This document shows positions 21,376 through 33,204 of a DNA stretch of 64,000 nucleotides, piece by piece. The notes under the pieces were generated by a model. The model was not told where the DNA came from. It saw only the letters and a program-made list of their open reading frames with translations, and searched no databases. The stretch lies in contig JASPKZ010007247.1 of NCBI GenBank assembly GCA_030220185.1, positions 701,501-765,500 on the forward strand, read 5' to 3'. The stretch is from Diploptera punctata. Taxonomy: Eukaryota > Arthropoda > Insecta > Blattodea > Blaberidae. Position numbers and translations under genes: made by a program. Position 1 is the stretch's first letter, and each line of letters begins with the position of its first letter.

Positions 21376-22361
21376 TAAGAATATGAAAAAAGATTTGTAA
21401 GATAATTTAAAAGGGTTTAATTAAGTTTTAAGTAAAACTTTTAATACGGAGGTCTTACCATAAAACTGACAATATAAAACAACATGCACGAGACCTTAAT
21501 CTGTACATTTTTCATATTTTGCTTTATTGAACTATTTATTCCTAATAGCTTTAATATATTTTTCTTTACACTAATTAAATTTACATTAAAGTTATGGTTC
21601 TAAAAACCATTACTAATAAAACAATGCAGTGGATATAAAAAAAAATCTTAAAATGGTTTGATGAAAGTTTCATTGATTAGAATATTGTACACAACTCAAC
21701 AAACCACGGAAATCCGTTCTCTATACGCCTTCTTTTGCCACATACCAATTAGAAGCCGATCATTATCGGATGTACATTACAGTGCTTCTGTTTTTTTAAC
21801 AGTTCTATCAAAAGGAAACGTTGCAAATATTAAATATTATTTAGTTATCAATAGAAATTGGCAGTTTAATTTTTTCAGAGCATTAACTGAGACTAAAATT
21901 CTGTTTTAGTTTATTTTGACAAAGAGATAAGAGTATTTATATACCAGAATTGTTATATACTTTAGAGAGTGGTTATTATATAGTGTCCATTTAATGTGCA
22001 TTTCAAAACAAGCTACAGATTATCTATGGCAGTTCTTTTCGATTATTTTCCCGGTTATATTAGACATCAAGCTGCCAACCTAATGCGAGTTGAGGAATAT
22101 TTTCAGGTTAGATAGAGTTGTTTTATTAGGCTTATAAGTTTGTAAACAGTTTGCAAACCTGCTCTATCCATAATTCATTTTGCATGTTCCTTAGTGTTAA
22201 TATGGCGTCTTTTAGGTTATTTCCACCTCCATTTCCAATTTGTTCGCTATTTATCGATTTTATTCGTGTCAAAACTGTGTGTGTGTTAGGTCTGCAATCA
22301 CATTTCTGCAACAGTAATTCTTTTTTCTGTTTTTTTTTAAATTACAGTAAATAGATTAATG
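21376..22361. other. no gene seen
   Basis: AT-rich. The frames at 21658-21909 and 22151-22354 have no recognisable domain. A SINE-2 starts at its right edge. Confidence 0.45.
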
Positions 22362-22732
22362 GGCTATAGTCTCGTGTTAGTGTGCTGCCTAGTCACGCAG
22401 CGGTCCCGAGTTCGAGTCTCGGTCGGGACCAATTTCCTAGATGAGTTTTTTTCGGGGTAAGATAAATTTCAAGAAACTTTAAGGCCCAAACGGTTCCGAA
22501 CATCATCTGATCATCATTATCATATCAACTTATTGGATTAAATTTAAAATAAAGGCCTCTACTAGCACATCATTACCAATCATCACCACCTATCATATCA
22601 TAGGAGCAGCGTAACCACGCCTTTCAGGCGCCCCAACTTCAGAAATGGGTTACAATACGTTGAGGTCAGGAGAGAATACCAGAAATGTCGAAATGGCAAA
22701 CTGGTGGCATTGAAAAAAATACTGGGCTGGGT
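22362..22732 (+). repeat. SINE-2b, full length
   Basis: Head tagtctcgtgttagtgtgct with B-box gagttcgagtctcggtcggg, body, and 'b' tail from aaggcctctactagcacatc to ggtggcattgaaaaaa. Possible short target duplication tgggct. Confidence 0.8.
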
Positions 22733-22876
22733 TTGGATAGGAAAACAGTGTTCAGATACTTTTCAGATTCACAAAGTGTAAAGAGTAAAGAAATGCACTT
22801 TCTCCTCTGCTATCAAATTTGTTACTGGAATTTGCAATCAAATAATTAGAGGATAACAAGGGAGTGCAACTTAAGG

Positions 22877-23868
22877 TTGACTATTGTTCAGGTATTGATA
22901 TGTACTGCTGGTGCATTGTTAGCCGATAGCGATGTAATACTAAAAGGCTTCAGCCACATTCTATTAAATAATCAAGGAACTGTGGCTGGAAGTCATTATC
23001 AATACAGCCAAATGCGTAGAAATACATTATTAAATGGCAAAAGACATTTAAGAACAAATGCGGGAAATTTTGAAGAAATGGTGAAATTCAAATACCCAGG
23101 AACAATAATTACAAACCGGAATGAGGCGCAGAAAGAAATTAAATATACGTTCCACGCTGGAAATGCATGTTAATATGCGTTACAGAAACTCTTAAGATGC
23201 TAAATATAAAATTGGTACCTAGTAAGTCAGTCGTCCTCAACTAAATTATTAAATACTTCCAATATGGAGGCCTTTCAAAATCAATGTTTCAATCTTCTGC
23301 ATTTTAACTGATACTGATGTTCTTGTACAGGTTGTACAACAGGTTTATATCTGTACAACAACATCAGTACCAGTTAAAATGCAGAAGATGAAACACTGAT
23401 TTTGAAAGGTCTCCGTATTGGAAGTATTTAATAATTTAGTTGAGGACGACTGACTTACCAGGTACCAATTCTATATTTAACATCTTATTACATAACCTCA
23501 ACGGTGCTTTAATATGAATTTTAAAAGTGTTGACAGAAACTCTTACCATCCAACTTCTTTAAAGAACTAAAAAATATAATACGGCAATTCTTCTATTAAA
23601 TTATACTATAAATAAAAGGAAAAATCACGAGATTTTGTAAATTAAGTGCTTTGACAAAAATGTATGAATCAAAAGGAAATATGAATAGACAGATGAAAAG
23701 AGATAACTACATAATAATGAGCTATATGATCTTTATGGGAAACCAGGTATAATAAATTCAAGTCCTTTAGAGTGTGATGGGCGGGGCATGTGGCACGAGT
23801 GGACAATAGAATAGGGGCATAGAAGCTTCTTGTAGGAATGTCACAAGGGAAGTAGGTCAAGAATAAGG
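22877..23868 (+). pseudogene. LINE-A fragment split by HP2
   Basis: From a decayed YADD area (CTAGALLADSDVILK) through NAGNFEEMVKFKYPGTIITN and KEIKYTFHAGNAC to the HP insertion. It resumes at 23546 with remnants of RDNYIIMSYMIFMGN and GGACGTSGQ. No usable frame. The LINE sequence gcgttacagaaactctta is what HP2 split. Confidence 0.82.
23195..23532 (+). mobile_element. HP2, hairpin element with 13-bp target duplication
   Basis: Inverted arms 23195-~23335 and ~23350-23485 (about 140 bp each) with family blocks cagtcgtcctcaac and tgaaaggtctccg, plus a 47-bp one-sided tail (cataacctcaacggtgcttt, gaattttaaaagtgttg). Exact 13-bp duplication acagaaactctta at 23182-23194 and 23533-23545, inside LINE-A. 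The arms differ at several sites, so they have aged. No open frame. Confidence 0.88.
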
Positions 23869-23909
23869 CGGGAGGGAGGTGAACTACGTAAACATTTATT
23901 TAAAAAATA

Positions 23910-25048
23910 CTAGCCGGACCCGCGACAATGTTCCCGTGGACAAAATAATTTAAACTAACATGTTTAATTTGACTATTTAACTCTTGCCCTAAATGGGAGT
24001 CAATGACTAATCACGTTTCAATGAGTTTTGTTTTACAACAAAGACAGTCGTGTTTCACCCCGTTCTTTATCGAATTCTCTTTACCAGCTCCTGCTTTTGT
24101 GATAAAGAAAGCTCCTCTTTTTTAATATTCACGTCGGAGCAGTATTTTGCAGTGACTGACTCTCCAACAAATACATTGAATATAGAAAATGAAGAAGAGA
24201 TTTCTTCGAACTACATATTTTATAATTGTGTCTTCAATAATTGTGTTTTTAAATAATTATTTTACTGAGTTGTTTATTAAAAAATAAATTAATAACCTAA
24301 AATGTTGGTTATAATAATCAGTTTGACGTGTTTCACTTTTTCTACACTAGGGTGCATTCTTACAATATTATGATTCTATTTGGCAATAAATAATAGGATG
24401 AAGTTGCAGTGAATAAACAAATGAAACATAACCACATATTTCTGATTTGTTTTCAAACATCACCGTTTACATTAAATACATAACTATTTTAAAATGCCGG
24501 TAACAATATTTGAATAATAATTCTTTTAGTAAACAGCTTAATTTTATTCGTTAAATAGTCCTAACAAAAACCACTCTCGAATTGGAAATCACTCTGACAT
24601 TACTTATGATAAGAATAAACATTGTATTGTTGGAAAATTCTTTGTAATTTGATTACCAGATCATCTTGGCATCAATGAACTAAAAGACACGAATGGTTAT
24701 TGTTAGTTATCCGTAAAAGATAGACATAAATGCTATAGCGACTCTTGTAGAATTTTTTGAGATATTCAATTCTGTGTACATTAGTTTGGTGTATTTATTG
24801 TGATTTATGCAGCCTAACCCATTTAAGCGTCCAAAACGCGACTTATTTTTACTGCACCGATTCACTTTTATTTTAACTCCGGTCCTATATTACGTACGGT
24901 AATATTCTATGTACGTTAATTGTCCCAGTAAAACTCTTTCAATGACGATGAAACGCCCATTCAAATCGGTACGTAGTTTTTGATTCCATAAAAGACAGAC
25001 AGACAGACAGACAGACTCACACTCATTACACATATATATGTGTGTGTA

Positions 25049-25060
<12 letters not shown>
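23910..25060 (-). mobile_element. Helitron split by a foldback element
   Basis: On the minus strand the 3' end is gtcgcgggtccggctag followed by T (23909). Internal blocks tacacagaattgaatatctc and the 5' region (ctgtctgtctgtc, aaaactacgtaccgatttga) follow the order of the family. The 5' end lies in the TA/TG-rich stretch at 25020-25090. The FB element 23971-24610 is inserted. No Rep/helicase coding. Confidence 0.65.
23971..24610 (+). mobile_element. FB foldback-family unit
   Basis: Starts gactatttaactcttgccct and ends with the hairpin-rich side ctaacaaaaaccactctcga ... gacattacttatgat. Same order as the + arms at 40487-41207 and 60983-61608, but single rather than paired. The short frame at 24050-24256 is inside it and is not a gene. 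Confidence 0.75.

Positions 25061-25087
<27 letters not shown>
25020..25087. repeat. (TG)/(TA) microsatellite
   Basis: tatatatgtgtgtgtatata then about 20 TA units, next to a (CAGA)5 stretch at 24993-25016. Confidence 0.9.
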
Positions 25088-25091
<4 letters not shown>

Positions 25092-25170
25092 CTCAAGATA
25101 GGATGTATGGAGAACATATGTCTGTGCGGCTATGAACCTCCAGGTTTGATAGTGTGATGAGTTGGTTGAC
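25088..25170 (+). pseudogene. LINE-A extreme 3' end
   Basis: tagctcaagataggatgtat through tgaacctccaggtttgatag codes for the LAQDR.VW...AAMNLxV end of the family and stops at gatgagttggttg. Under 90 bp remain. Confidence 0.75.
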
Positions 25171-25204
25171 TGCGCTGCAATCCTCTTTTTGTTATTTTTA
25201 AAGG

Positions 25205-25500
25205 TTGAGTTAAAATCTTATGTATTTTATTCATGGTCTACCTATAATGGCGTAGCCCATCGAGCCATGGTCTCCTTTGTTAGAGGAGTTCCTACACCAA
25301 ATTAATTTTAGATACCTTATTTGCCTGTAGATGCCATGAATGGCATGCGTTCAACATACCGACCCAAAGAGATATCTAGCAGACAAGTAAGGTATTACTA
25401 GGACTTTGAGGGAGGTAAATTTTGCTTAGATGCCTTTTTATTCAGGCTTAAGGATCTTTTACGTGCCTGAAAATCTTCATACTCGGGTAATTACATAAAT
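25205..25500 (-). repeat. SINE-1, partial
   Basis: Minus copy of the SINE-1 tail (ttcattcaggcttaagga in plus reading, cagacaagtaaggtattac) that also contains the far 3' segment seen at 29550-29590 (gttaggagttaa/ctcctttgttag). Head missing. Confidence 0.7.
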
Positions 25501-26005
25501 GTACGGCAAGTTATCGTTCAATTGGGTGAAAATAGTAAATCTGTGGTATATCTTGATAAGATCTTTTCAGGTCACACTGAGTACTCAATTCAGAAAGTTG
25601 TAATTTGCTAATTTTGCTTTTATTCAATAAAATGCACACAGAAGAAAAGGCATAACGCTATTTATTTTTCCTGTTGTATTAGAAAAAAGAATTCAGAGAC
25701 GAGGAGGGAAATGCAAAAGGTGTAAATTATCAGCAAATTAATAAATATTTACCCATTTCTATAAAGTCATAGAGAAACTACCGCTGTTACTTTTCTGCTG
25801 TGGTGAGGAAGAGTGTCGCGAAAGTTTACACTATTAGGAAATTAATAAATATTTTAGGGGTGGGAATCAGAGAATTTGTTAGATGGACCGCACATCCTAC
25901 CTTCACATCCCGTTATTACATAATTCTAATTTCCAAAGTAGTCACAATCAAATTACATCGGCAAGAGTTTCGTTGTTACTTATTATATTATTATGAGTTA
26001 TGATT
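25501..26005. other. no gene seen
   Basis: The 67-residue frame at 25800-26003 has no recognisable domain. Confidence 0.4.
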
Positions 26006-26007
26006 AT

Positions 26008-26100
26008 GGTGTTGAGGAGGAGGAGGAGGAGGGGGAGGAGGAGGAGGAGAGGAGCCGGAGGAGGGGAGCGGAGGAGGATGGAGGAGGACGAGGCGGGGCA
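26008..26100. repeat. purine-rich (GGA)n tract
   Basis: About 90 bases of almost pure G/A on the plus strand, with GC content well above the surroundings. Confidence 0.9.
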
Positions 26101-26149
26101 GGAGCATTAGTATTATTACATTCTCATTATTATTAGTAGTATTTTTGTC

Positions 26150-26244
26150 ATTAGAATTAGTATTATGATTGTCATTATCATTATTATTCGTATGATATTA
26201 TTATTATTATTATTATTATTATATTATTGATATTTTATTTATTA

Positions 26245-26284
<40 letters not shown>

Positions 26285-26310
26285 TTATTATTATTATTAT
26301 TCATTATTTT
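26150..26310. repeat. (ATT)n microsatellite, interrupted
   Basis: Long ATT tract with a few breaks, next to the (GGA)n tract. Confidence 0.9.
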
Positions 26311-26431
26311 ATATTTAAATCTGTCGTTATTAGGAACCCATAAATGAGAAAAACTGTTATAAAAATAAACAACATTATAACCTAGGTAAAGAGCGAGTTT
26401 ACATTCCAGTAATTATTTTTTTTTTCTTGAG

Positions 26432-26600
26432 TTGTGGTCTCGAGGTAAAATCATTGCCTCGTTGCAGCGAACCCGGATTCGATCTTGAATCGGATATAGT
26501 TTTATACGTATATTTTTAAAGGTTTTTTTCTTCACCAGTAATAAGGTATGTCGGGTAATTTTAAGATAAAGTCCCCGAATGCCATCTGTTCCTCACAACA
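26432..26600 (+). repeat. SINE-2, decayed
   Basis: ttgtggtctcgaggtaaaat and ccggattcgatcttgaatcg (B-box region), then tttttcttcaccagtaa. Head and part of the body only, many changes. Confidence 0.6.
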
Positions 26601-26859
26601 ATCCATATCATATTCGGGATTAATATCAATAAATTATGAATGGCGTATTTTGCCTTAACAGTTAGTGTTGAGCTGACCACTCATTCAGGTTAAAATAAAT
26701 GTTTCTGTACGTGATCTACGGGTTAAAAATCCTGGAACACAATAAAGTGTCTAAGAAAACAGAGATTTAAACTAAGGCAGACACTTATTTATATGAAAGA
26801 GAGGGAGATATAGAATAGTTGGATGGCGTTATGCATCAACCAGCTAAGCGACATGTTTT
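26601..26859. other. no gene seen
   Basis: No coding pattern or matching repeat. Confidence 0.4.
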
Positions 26860-27225
26860 TTTTTCAGTGCCACCAGGTTGTCATTTCAAGGTTCCGATTC
26901 TCTCTCCTGGCGTGACGTTATTGTAACCCACTTCTGAAGTTGGGGCACCTGGAAAGCGGGGTTACGCTGCCCCGATGAAATGAAGGGTGATGATGGTAAT
27001 GATGCGCCAGGAGAGGCCTTAATTCCAAACGTAATCTAATGAGATAATGGTGACCAGATGATGTTCGGGGAGCGTTTGGACCTTAAAGTTTCCTGACATT
27101 TGTCTTATAGGTGAGGAAAACCACCCCAAAAAACCTCATCCAGGAAAATTCTTCCGACCGGGTATCGAATTCGGGCCAGCTGCATGACAAGGTAGCACGC
27201 TACCTCGAGACCACGGCGGTGAACA
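26860..27225 (-). repeat. SINE-2b, full length
   Basis: Minus strand: head with ccgtggtctcgaggtagcgt and B-box gaattcgatacccggtcgg, body, and 'b' tail ending in an A9 run. One of the most complete 2b copies. Confidence 0.85.
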
Positions 27226-27732
27226 TGCTTCATTATGTAACTTTCGACAAAAATACATTTAAAGTTTAAGTCAAACTTAACTACATTTATATTGTAGCGC
27301 TAAACTAATAATATTGGATATTGCAAGTTATTTTCCTTGTTTGACAATGCATAACAATCTAAAAGCGGGAACATTTGGATCTTAGCTGCGTGGTGCAAAA
27401 TTTATATTAGCATTTATGAAGATGTGGTTTCATAGACGTTTGTTACAAAACATAGAACCTCTGATAGGACTGACTGCGTTTACACTTTTCTTTAATAATA
27501 AGGCTATATTTAAAAATTTGGCGCTAAATGCCCGCGTACACTTACTTCATGAGTCAGTGCTGCAGATGACATACAACTTTTGTTTATTGGCGCTTAGCCG
27601 TTTGATGCATAACAACGTCCAGTTACTTTAGACTTATACCACATCGATATAATTATATACCTATAACTTTTAATTGTTGGTGACCCTACAGCTGAGTGGA
27701 AGGAAAGCCCTAAAGATCGTAACTTGCCAGCA
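27226..27732. other. no gene seen
   Basis: The frame at 27416-27631 has no recognisable domain. Confidence 0.4.
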
Positions 27733-27786
27733 TAATAATAATAACAATAATAATAATAATAACAATAATAATAATAATAATAATAT
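27733..27786. repeat. (TAA)n microsatellite
   Basis: Interrupted TAA/CAA tract immediately before the LINE-B start. Confidence 0.9.
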
Positions 27787-28065
27787 TTATGAGACGTACT
27801 GTGGATTACTCAAGAACAGACCATAAAAGAAATTCTGAGATTCTCAAGGAATTACAAACAGAATCAGTCATGGAACATATACAAAAATACAGAAACAACT
27901 GGATATATCACGTAAGAAGAATGAGCAGAACAAGAATACCATGTCAAATCTTAAATTACCAACCACGAGACAAGAGATCTCTGGGCAGACCTTTCAAACG
28001 TTGGATTGAGACCGTAACAGACCACTAGGTCTATCACATGAAAGGAAGAAGAAGAAGAATAGTAT
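27787..28065 (+). pseudogene. LINE-B C-terminal fragment
   Basis: Frame 27789-28028: FMRRTVDYSRTDHKRNSEIL, KELQTESVMEHIQKY, RNNWIYHVRRMSRTRIP and DKRSLGRPFKRWIETVTDH. It ends with a gaaaggaagaagaagaagaa tail. 5'-truncated at a TAA microsatellite. Confidence 0.87.
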
Positions 28066-28684
28066 TTTTAATTGAGAGGTAAAATAAATAAATTATTTCA
28101 CATAATAAAAAAAAGTCAATTAAACTCCATATTAATCTACATTTTTAAAATATTATTATATAAGTGTTAGCTTATATGTAATTGATGTTTATAGCTGTTT
28201 GAATGCGTAGTCTACTTGAATGCACTATACTCACCGAGCGCATGTTGCACGCAGCAAAATATGACACAGACTGATGTCTGTGCCAGCAGAACCTGCTTCA
28301 AGTATAGAGAGAGTCGTTTCCCCCCACAAACAACCTGCTACAATACACACACATTATACCCCAATTCCACGTCTCGGTATTCGGAAATGTTAGGTATAAT
28401 CCAAAATTACTAGTCAATAACTATGGTTCAGTCAATCTCACTAATGAAGCCAAATACTTGGTTCAGTTCTTATTTTCATTATCTATTACCAACATCACTT
28501 CAGAGCATAGAAAGTATATTCCTTTATATCCAATACTGCAACTGAAATAGACTCTTTCCAGAGTTTTTTTTTCGTCGTCTTTGACTATGTCTTCTCACTC
28601 TTTATATCAATAAACTATTCGGGAGATATTTCCAGTCTTAAATTTTATAATTCATTCTCACACATCCATACTAAAGAAGGCTAA
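28066..28684. other. no gene seen
   Basis: The frame at 28216-28413 has no recognisable domain; rich in Cys/Thr by composition only. Confidence 0.4.
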
Positions 28685-28835
28685 TATGATATGGATAATT
28701 GTGATAGTCAAATGGTGTTAAGATAATATTTGGGTCTTAAAGTTTCTTAAACATTATTTGTTTAACAGGTGGTGAAAAAATTCCAAAAATCCTCACCCTG
28801 GAAGCTAGTCTCTATCGGGATCGTGAGAAAACAAA
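28685..28835 (-). repeat. SINE-2 remnant
   Basis: Decayed minus copy: matches gtgaccagatgatgttcggg ... cctcatccaggaa of the SINE-2 body with many changes and part of the head (tctatcgggatcg). Confidence 0.5.
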
Positions 28836-28924
28836 CATGACGGCCTCAAGAGCGATTTTTAAATTTAGAATTTCAGGTAAACCTCCAATCCTAATGGTCC
28901 AAATTAAGTGATTATGCTCCTTGA

Positions 28925-29243
28925 GTCCACCGCTGTGGTCTCGAGGTAGCGTGCTGCCTTGTCACGCAATGGGCCCGGATTCGATCCCCGGTCGGGGCAG
29001 TTTTTCTGGGGGAGGTTTTTATCGGGGTTTTTCCTCACCTGTAAGACACATGTCAGGAAAACTTTAAGGCCCAAACGGTCCCCGAAATCATATGGTCATC
29101 ATTATCATCATCCTTCGCCGATGTGGAAAACAACGGGAAGCTACCACACCTACAATTCCCTAGTAAAGCTGCAAGCATAGCATGAAAAATGCTATGTTTG
29201 CAGTAAAGGATCTGCCTTCGGGCAGAATTACTATGGATGAATA
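28925..29243 (+). repeat. SINE-2a, full length
   Basis: Head ctgtggtctcgaggtagcgt, B-box ggattcgatccccggtcggg, body with tttttcctcacctgtaagac, 'a' tail to cctgccttcgggcagaatta. A SINE-1 follows directly at 29246. Confidence 0.87.
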
Positions 29244-29245
29244 GA

Positions 29246-29590
29246 TGCTCCTTGTCTCTAGTTCCGAGGGTCGCGAGTTCAAACCCGGCCGCGGTCGATT
29301 GACTTTTTGGATGAAAAAATCCAAGAAGCAAGTCCTCCGGGAGGGACTTTTAAGCCGTGGGTCCCGAGTCTGAAAATTTTCAGGCTCATAAAATATTCTT
29401 AAGCCTGAATGAAAAGGCCTCTAAGCAAATTTACCGATCCTAAACACCCTAGTAATACCTTAGATTGCCTGCTAGATGTCTCATTGAGTCGGTGTGTTCA
29501 CCACATGACACTTATGACATCTATGGACAAATAAGGTAACTAAATGAATTTGCTCTATTAACTCCTAACAAAGGAGAGGCTATGGCTCAA
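29246..29590 (+). repeat. SINE-1, 5'-incomplete
   Basis: B-box region gcgagttcaaacccggccgc, then cccgtgggtcccgagtc-type body and tail to caaaggagaggctatggctc. The A-box part of the head is lost. Confidence 0.8.
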
Positions 29591-29819
29591 CACAGAACTG
29601 CGTCATTATAGATAGTTAGATTGTCATAAACTGATTTACTAATTGATTTTAAATTGAAATGATTACATAATTATAATATTATTAAGCCATATTTTTTTAT
29701 GCTACAATGCATATTTTTGTAAATGTTAGGTCATAACTGCATTTTTTGCATATTTCGGTGGTTTTTAGATTATAAAAATCCTAGTCGTACTAATTCTGTT
29801 CCTAGATAGGTTATTTGAT
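29591..29819. other. no gene seen
   Basis: AT-rich, no repeat recognised. Confidence 0.4.
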
Positions 29820-30035
29820 TTCCGCCACTTCTTCAACATTTCCCTCATTTGTTGTAAAGTTTTCATTCTCTTTTAATATAATGCATTCCTAAGTATAGCC
29901 ATATATTTTGTTTTACTTGCAGTCCCCATTTCTTAGTGCTATTTAATGGTGTGTGTGTGTGTGTGTGTGTGAAAGAGTTTTTTGTATTTCCTCACTATCG
30001 TCTTGTAATACTACATTATCATATAGCAAAATATA
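29820..30035 (-). pseudogene. LINE-A fragment, the only minus copy
   Basis: Minus strand decodes as pieces around QDDSEEIQK, STKKWGLQVK and the NEGNVEEVAEIK area of LINE-A. A (GT)n tract at 29948-29970 sits inside it. Heavily decayed. Confidence 0.65.
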
Positions 30036-30149
30036 AAAAATAGATTAATCCATTAGAGTTTATTACTTTCTTTGCATATATTTCTTTCTTTTCTTTTTAT
30101 GTATAGCAGATTCGAGATATTATTGCTTTGAGTATACATTATTCCATTA

Positions 30150-30340
30150 GTTTAATTTTAATTGTATTGTATTATTAGACATTATTTTCATTATTGTTCA
30201 GTTTGACCAGATAGTTAATTAAGTACGCACTGCTATTACAATTTTTTTGTATTTAAATGTAACGTATGTTTGTCCTGGTGAGTGGAAAAGAACGCCACAT
30301 GGTCTTAACTCCACCAAGCTAAATAAATATAGTCTACTCT
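30150..30340 (+). mobile_element. LINE-D 3' UTR
   Basis: tgtttgtcctggtgagtgga ... taactccaccaagctaaata matches 33655-33745. Only UTR remains. Confidence 0.7.
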
Positions 30341-30699
30341 ATTGTAAATGCTGAGTAATACCCATTAAGTTGTACGCCCTCTTTATCCTGTAAAAATTTG
30401 ATTGTACACAATTGAATAATAGATTAGATAGTGCAACTGCTTGCTTTAACTCATTGTGAATTCCATTAGTATCTGAGAACTCTTTGCCTACCCGCAACTA
30501 CTCATTATGTCATTTAGACACATTCAAATAAGTATAAGGAAGTTTTTAGGAATTCCGAATTCTAGCAAAATACAATACATTTTCTCCACCTTAATTAAAT
30601 CTTATTCATTTTCTAATTCTACGTATAACTGATGTACAGTGTTTTCACATAATTTCATTAAATTCATATTATCGTCAAATCTATTTTTATATAATCATC
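30341..30699. other. no gene seen
   Basis: No coding pattern or matching repeat. Confidence 0.4.
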
Positions 30700-31110
30700 A
30701 TCCGTCACGAATACACCGTTGTAGACCTGTTTTGGCCTCATTAGCAGTCTTTTAAGAGGTCTTCCTGATCGACGAGTTCCTTGGACTTATATTACACCAT
30801 ATTTTTGAGATTCTTGAATTATCCATTGTTTTTACATGGTCTAGCCAGTTTAATTTATCTATTGAGTTTATCTTCTACTGATTACACTTCTAATTGTTCT
30901 AAAATGTCGTCATTCTTTTTCCTGCTGTCCTTCTGAGAAATTTAATTTTCGTTGCTTCGATTCTGCTCCTGTTTTTTTTTCTTAATGTCCAAATCTCACT
31001 TCCGTATAAAAGAGAGGGTAATGCCAAAGTATCATATATTTTTATTCTTGTGGATTTTTGTACTAATTTAGTTTTTAATGTATTATTTATTATTCCTAAG
31101 ATTTGTGTAA
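30700..31110 (-). pseudogene. LINE-B C-terminal fragment
   Basis: Minus strand reads LGIINNTLKTKLVQKSTRIK, DTLALPSLLYGSEIWTLRKK, KFLRRTAGK, then frame breaks, KLNWLDHVKTMDNSRISKI. The family order is clear, but stops occur after RMTTF. No tail found. 5'-truncated and inactive. Confidence 0.8.
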
Positions 31111-31474
31111 ATTTGGTGATTTTCTAGTTCACATTTTTTGTTTCACTTTGATATTTCACAATCGAAATAGTTGAAAAATAATTTCAACTATTTTATACTA
31201 TGTATTTACTTGTTTATCTATGGTTTAAAAAGTGTATATATGTGAGAGTAGAATAGACAGTTGAATATAGCTATTATAGTATCATAAATTCTACAACTAT
31301 GTGCCTCTTTTGCGTTGTAGGCTATGATATGACGTTCCAATTTGTATTAATAATCTAATAAATACTAATTTATTTAATATACTGTAAGTAAGTGAACGGA
31401 GAAACCTAATGGCTATATAACAACGTGATACATGATCTTGTGGGAAACTAGATGTATTATTAAAACACTTAAAT

Positions 31475-31712
31475 CTCGTGGATGGCGTGACAGAACATGG
31501 GAAACGAAATACTGGCAAGGATAGGCCTACTTCTTGTAGGAAAACAGGAGGGAAGATGCCCAGTAGAGAGATCAAGAATGAGATGGAAGAATAACATTAA
31601 CCATATTTTGAGGGAGGTAAATTATACGGGATAAGGCTTATGGAGAGTTTATATCCACCGCGTTCTTTAACCCACAATTTCGATAGTGCCAGTGAGTTAG
31701 TTAAGCGAGGGA
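31475..31712 (+). pseudogene. LINE-A 3' end fragment
   Basis: Encodes decayed LLVGKQEGRCPVERSRMRWK, NNINHILREVNYTG and the final boxes, ending gccagtgagttagttaag. 5'-truncated. Confidence 0.82.
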
Positions 31713-31985
31713 CACACTCCTTGCAGTATCAGCCTCCCCAAATTTGTTGAAACAGAAATATAAAAACAATTAAATAATATTATACAGCACAAATAAAGAG
31801 AAGGTAGATATCATGATCATCCTAATAAATCTGCTTTCTCAACATTAACATTAACCCTGAGAACGCTCATTATTAACGTTTATTAAATTCAATTTAATTT
31901 AAAATCCTGCCCGGAAGATTTCAAGTTGAATTAAACTAATAACCTTCAAAGTTATAAATAGAGAAGCTTATTTAAATCTTAAGCC
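31713..31985. other. no gene seen
   Basis: No coding pattern or matching repeat. Confidence 0.4.
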
Positions 31986-31989
31986 CTAG

Positions 31990-32290
31990 CCTACCTTTTT
32001 TATATCCGTCTTCCTCAAATAGAATTGATTTTTGTTAAAAAAAACCTTCGTTAATTATTAATATCACGAAGGTCTTTCAAAACATATATAATTTATAAGC
32101 CGACATCAGTACCAAATAGCATGCCGAAGATGAAACATGTTTTGAAAGGCCTTCATGATTTTAATCAAATTAACGAAGTTTTTTGAACAAATATCAATTC
32201 TAATTGAGGAAGACTGATTTTAAAAAAAGGATACTACATAATACTATATAAAATTGTAATACATAACCTCAATTATGATAGCAACGAATG
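31990..32290 (+). mobile_element. HP3, hairpin element, aged
   Basis: Arms ~31997-32090 and ~32125-32235 share cgtcttcctcaaatagaatt / aattctaattgaggaagac and aaggtctttcaaaac / gttttgaaaggcctt. The one-sided tail has acataacctcaattatgata as in HP2. I could not find a clean target duplication. Confidence 0.75.
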
Positions 32291-32480
32291 TTAAAAATAC
32301 AGAAATATATGATATTGAATCGCATAAAATTTCTAAAATTTTAGAATGAATCAATAATATAAATTCAATCTGATTTCATTATCATGGTTGAAAAACCTGT
32401 TAATCAAAACAATCAAATGAACGAATCAATCCATTAATGATTATTTTCAATGAATCACTAAAACTGATTCGATTCCTTAA

Positions 32481-32764
32481 CCCTTAAATTGACAATGTAT
32501 CCTAGGATATACCAATTGGTTTAATTTATTTAATATTCTTATTAAAACGGAAGAAAACGAACGAATAGAAATTATTTAAAAGTGTGTCGAATTTCACAAA
32601 AGTATTCTTAATAATAATAGTTATGCATATATCAGAATGTCAAAATGACAACATGGTAGCATTAATAAAAAAAATTAGAAAATCGTGCATGATTTTTTTT
32701 TTTCACTCAGGTCCGCCACATTTAAATAACCGACACGAAAATTAGTGTTTTGTCAATTTAAGGG
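32481..32764 (+). mobile_element. piggyBac-like MITE, 284 bp
   Basis: TTAA (32477-32480), then cccttaaattgacaa; the right end is ttgtcaatttaaggg, then TTAA (32765-32768). The 15-bp ends are exact inverted repeats starting CCC, and the TTAA duplication is exact. No transposase frame. Other copies are at 17877-18912 and 6957-7885. Confidence 0.88.
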
Positions 32765-33204
32765 TTAAAATTTAAGACTTTCTAAAAACGACCTTTTATA
32801 TTACAATATAAAATGTAGATTGTGATAGCTCTATAATGTATTAAAAAATAATGTAACATATAAAAATGAATGTCTGTTTGTTCGTATTTTATCCGCTGCC
32901 ATACCGTTCATCCGATTGTAATTGGGCTTTTTGCAAAATGTTCAGGAATTTCCCGGGAAGATTTACAGGCTGTTAGAGAGTTGTAATACTCAACCACTTC
33001 ACCCTTAAAAATCACCCTTTGTAGTGAAAAATATATTTTAAAAAATTGGACGCTTTAATGACTTACGCTGCCTAAACCACAACAAATTCACAAAACTAAT
33101 GTACACATAATTGAATATCTAAAAAAAATACAAAAAGTCAGCGACAGCGTATGTTTATCTTTTACGGATAACTCAGAATAACTATTTTTGCCTTTCATTG
33201 ATGC

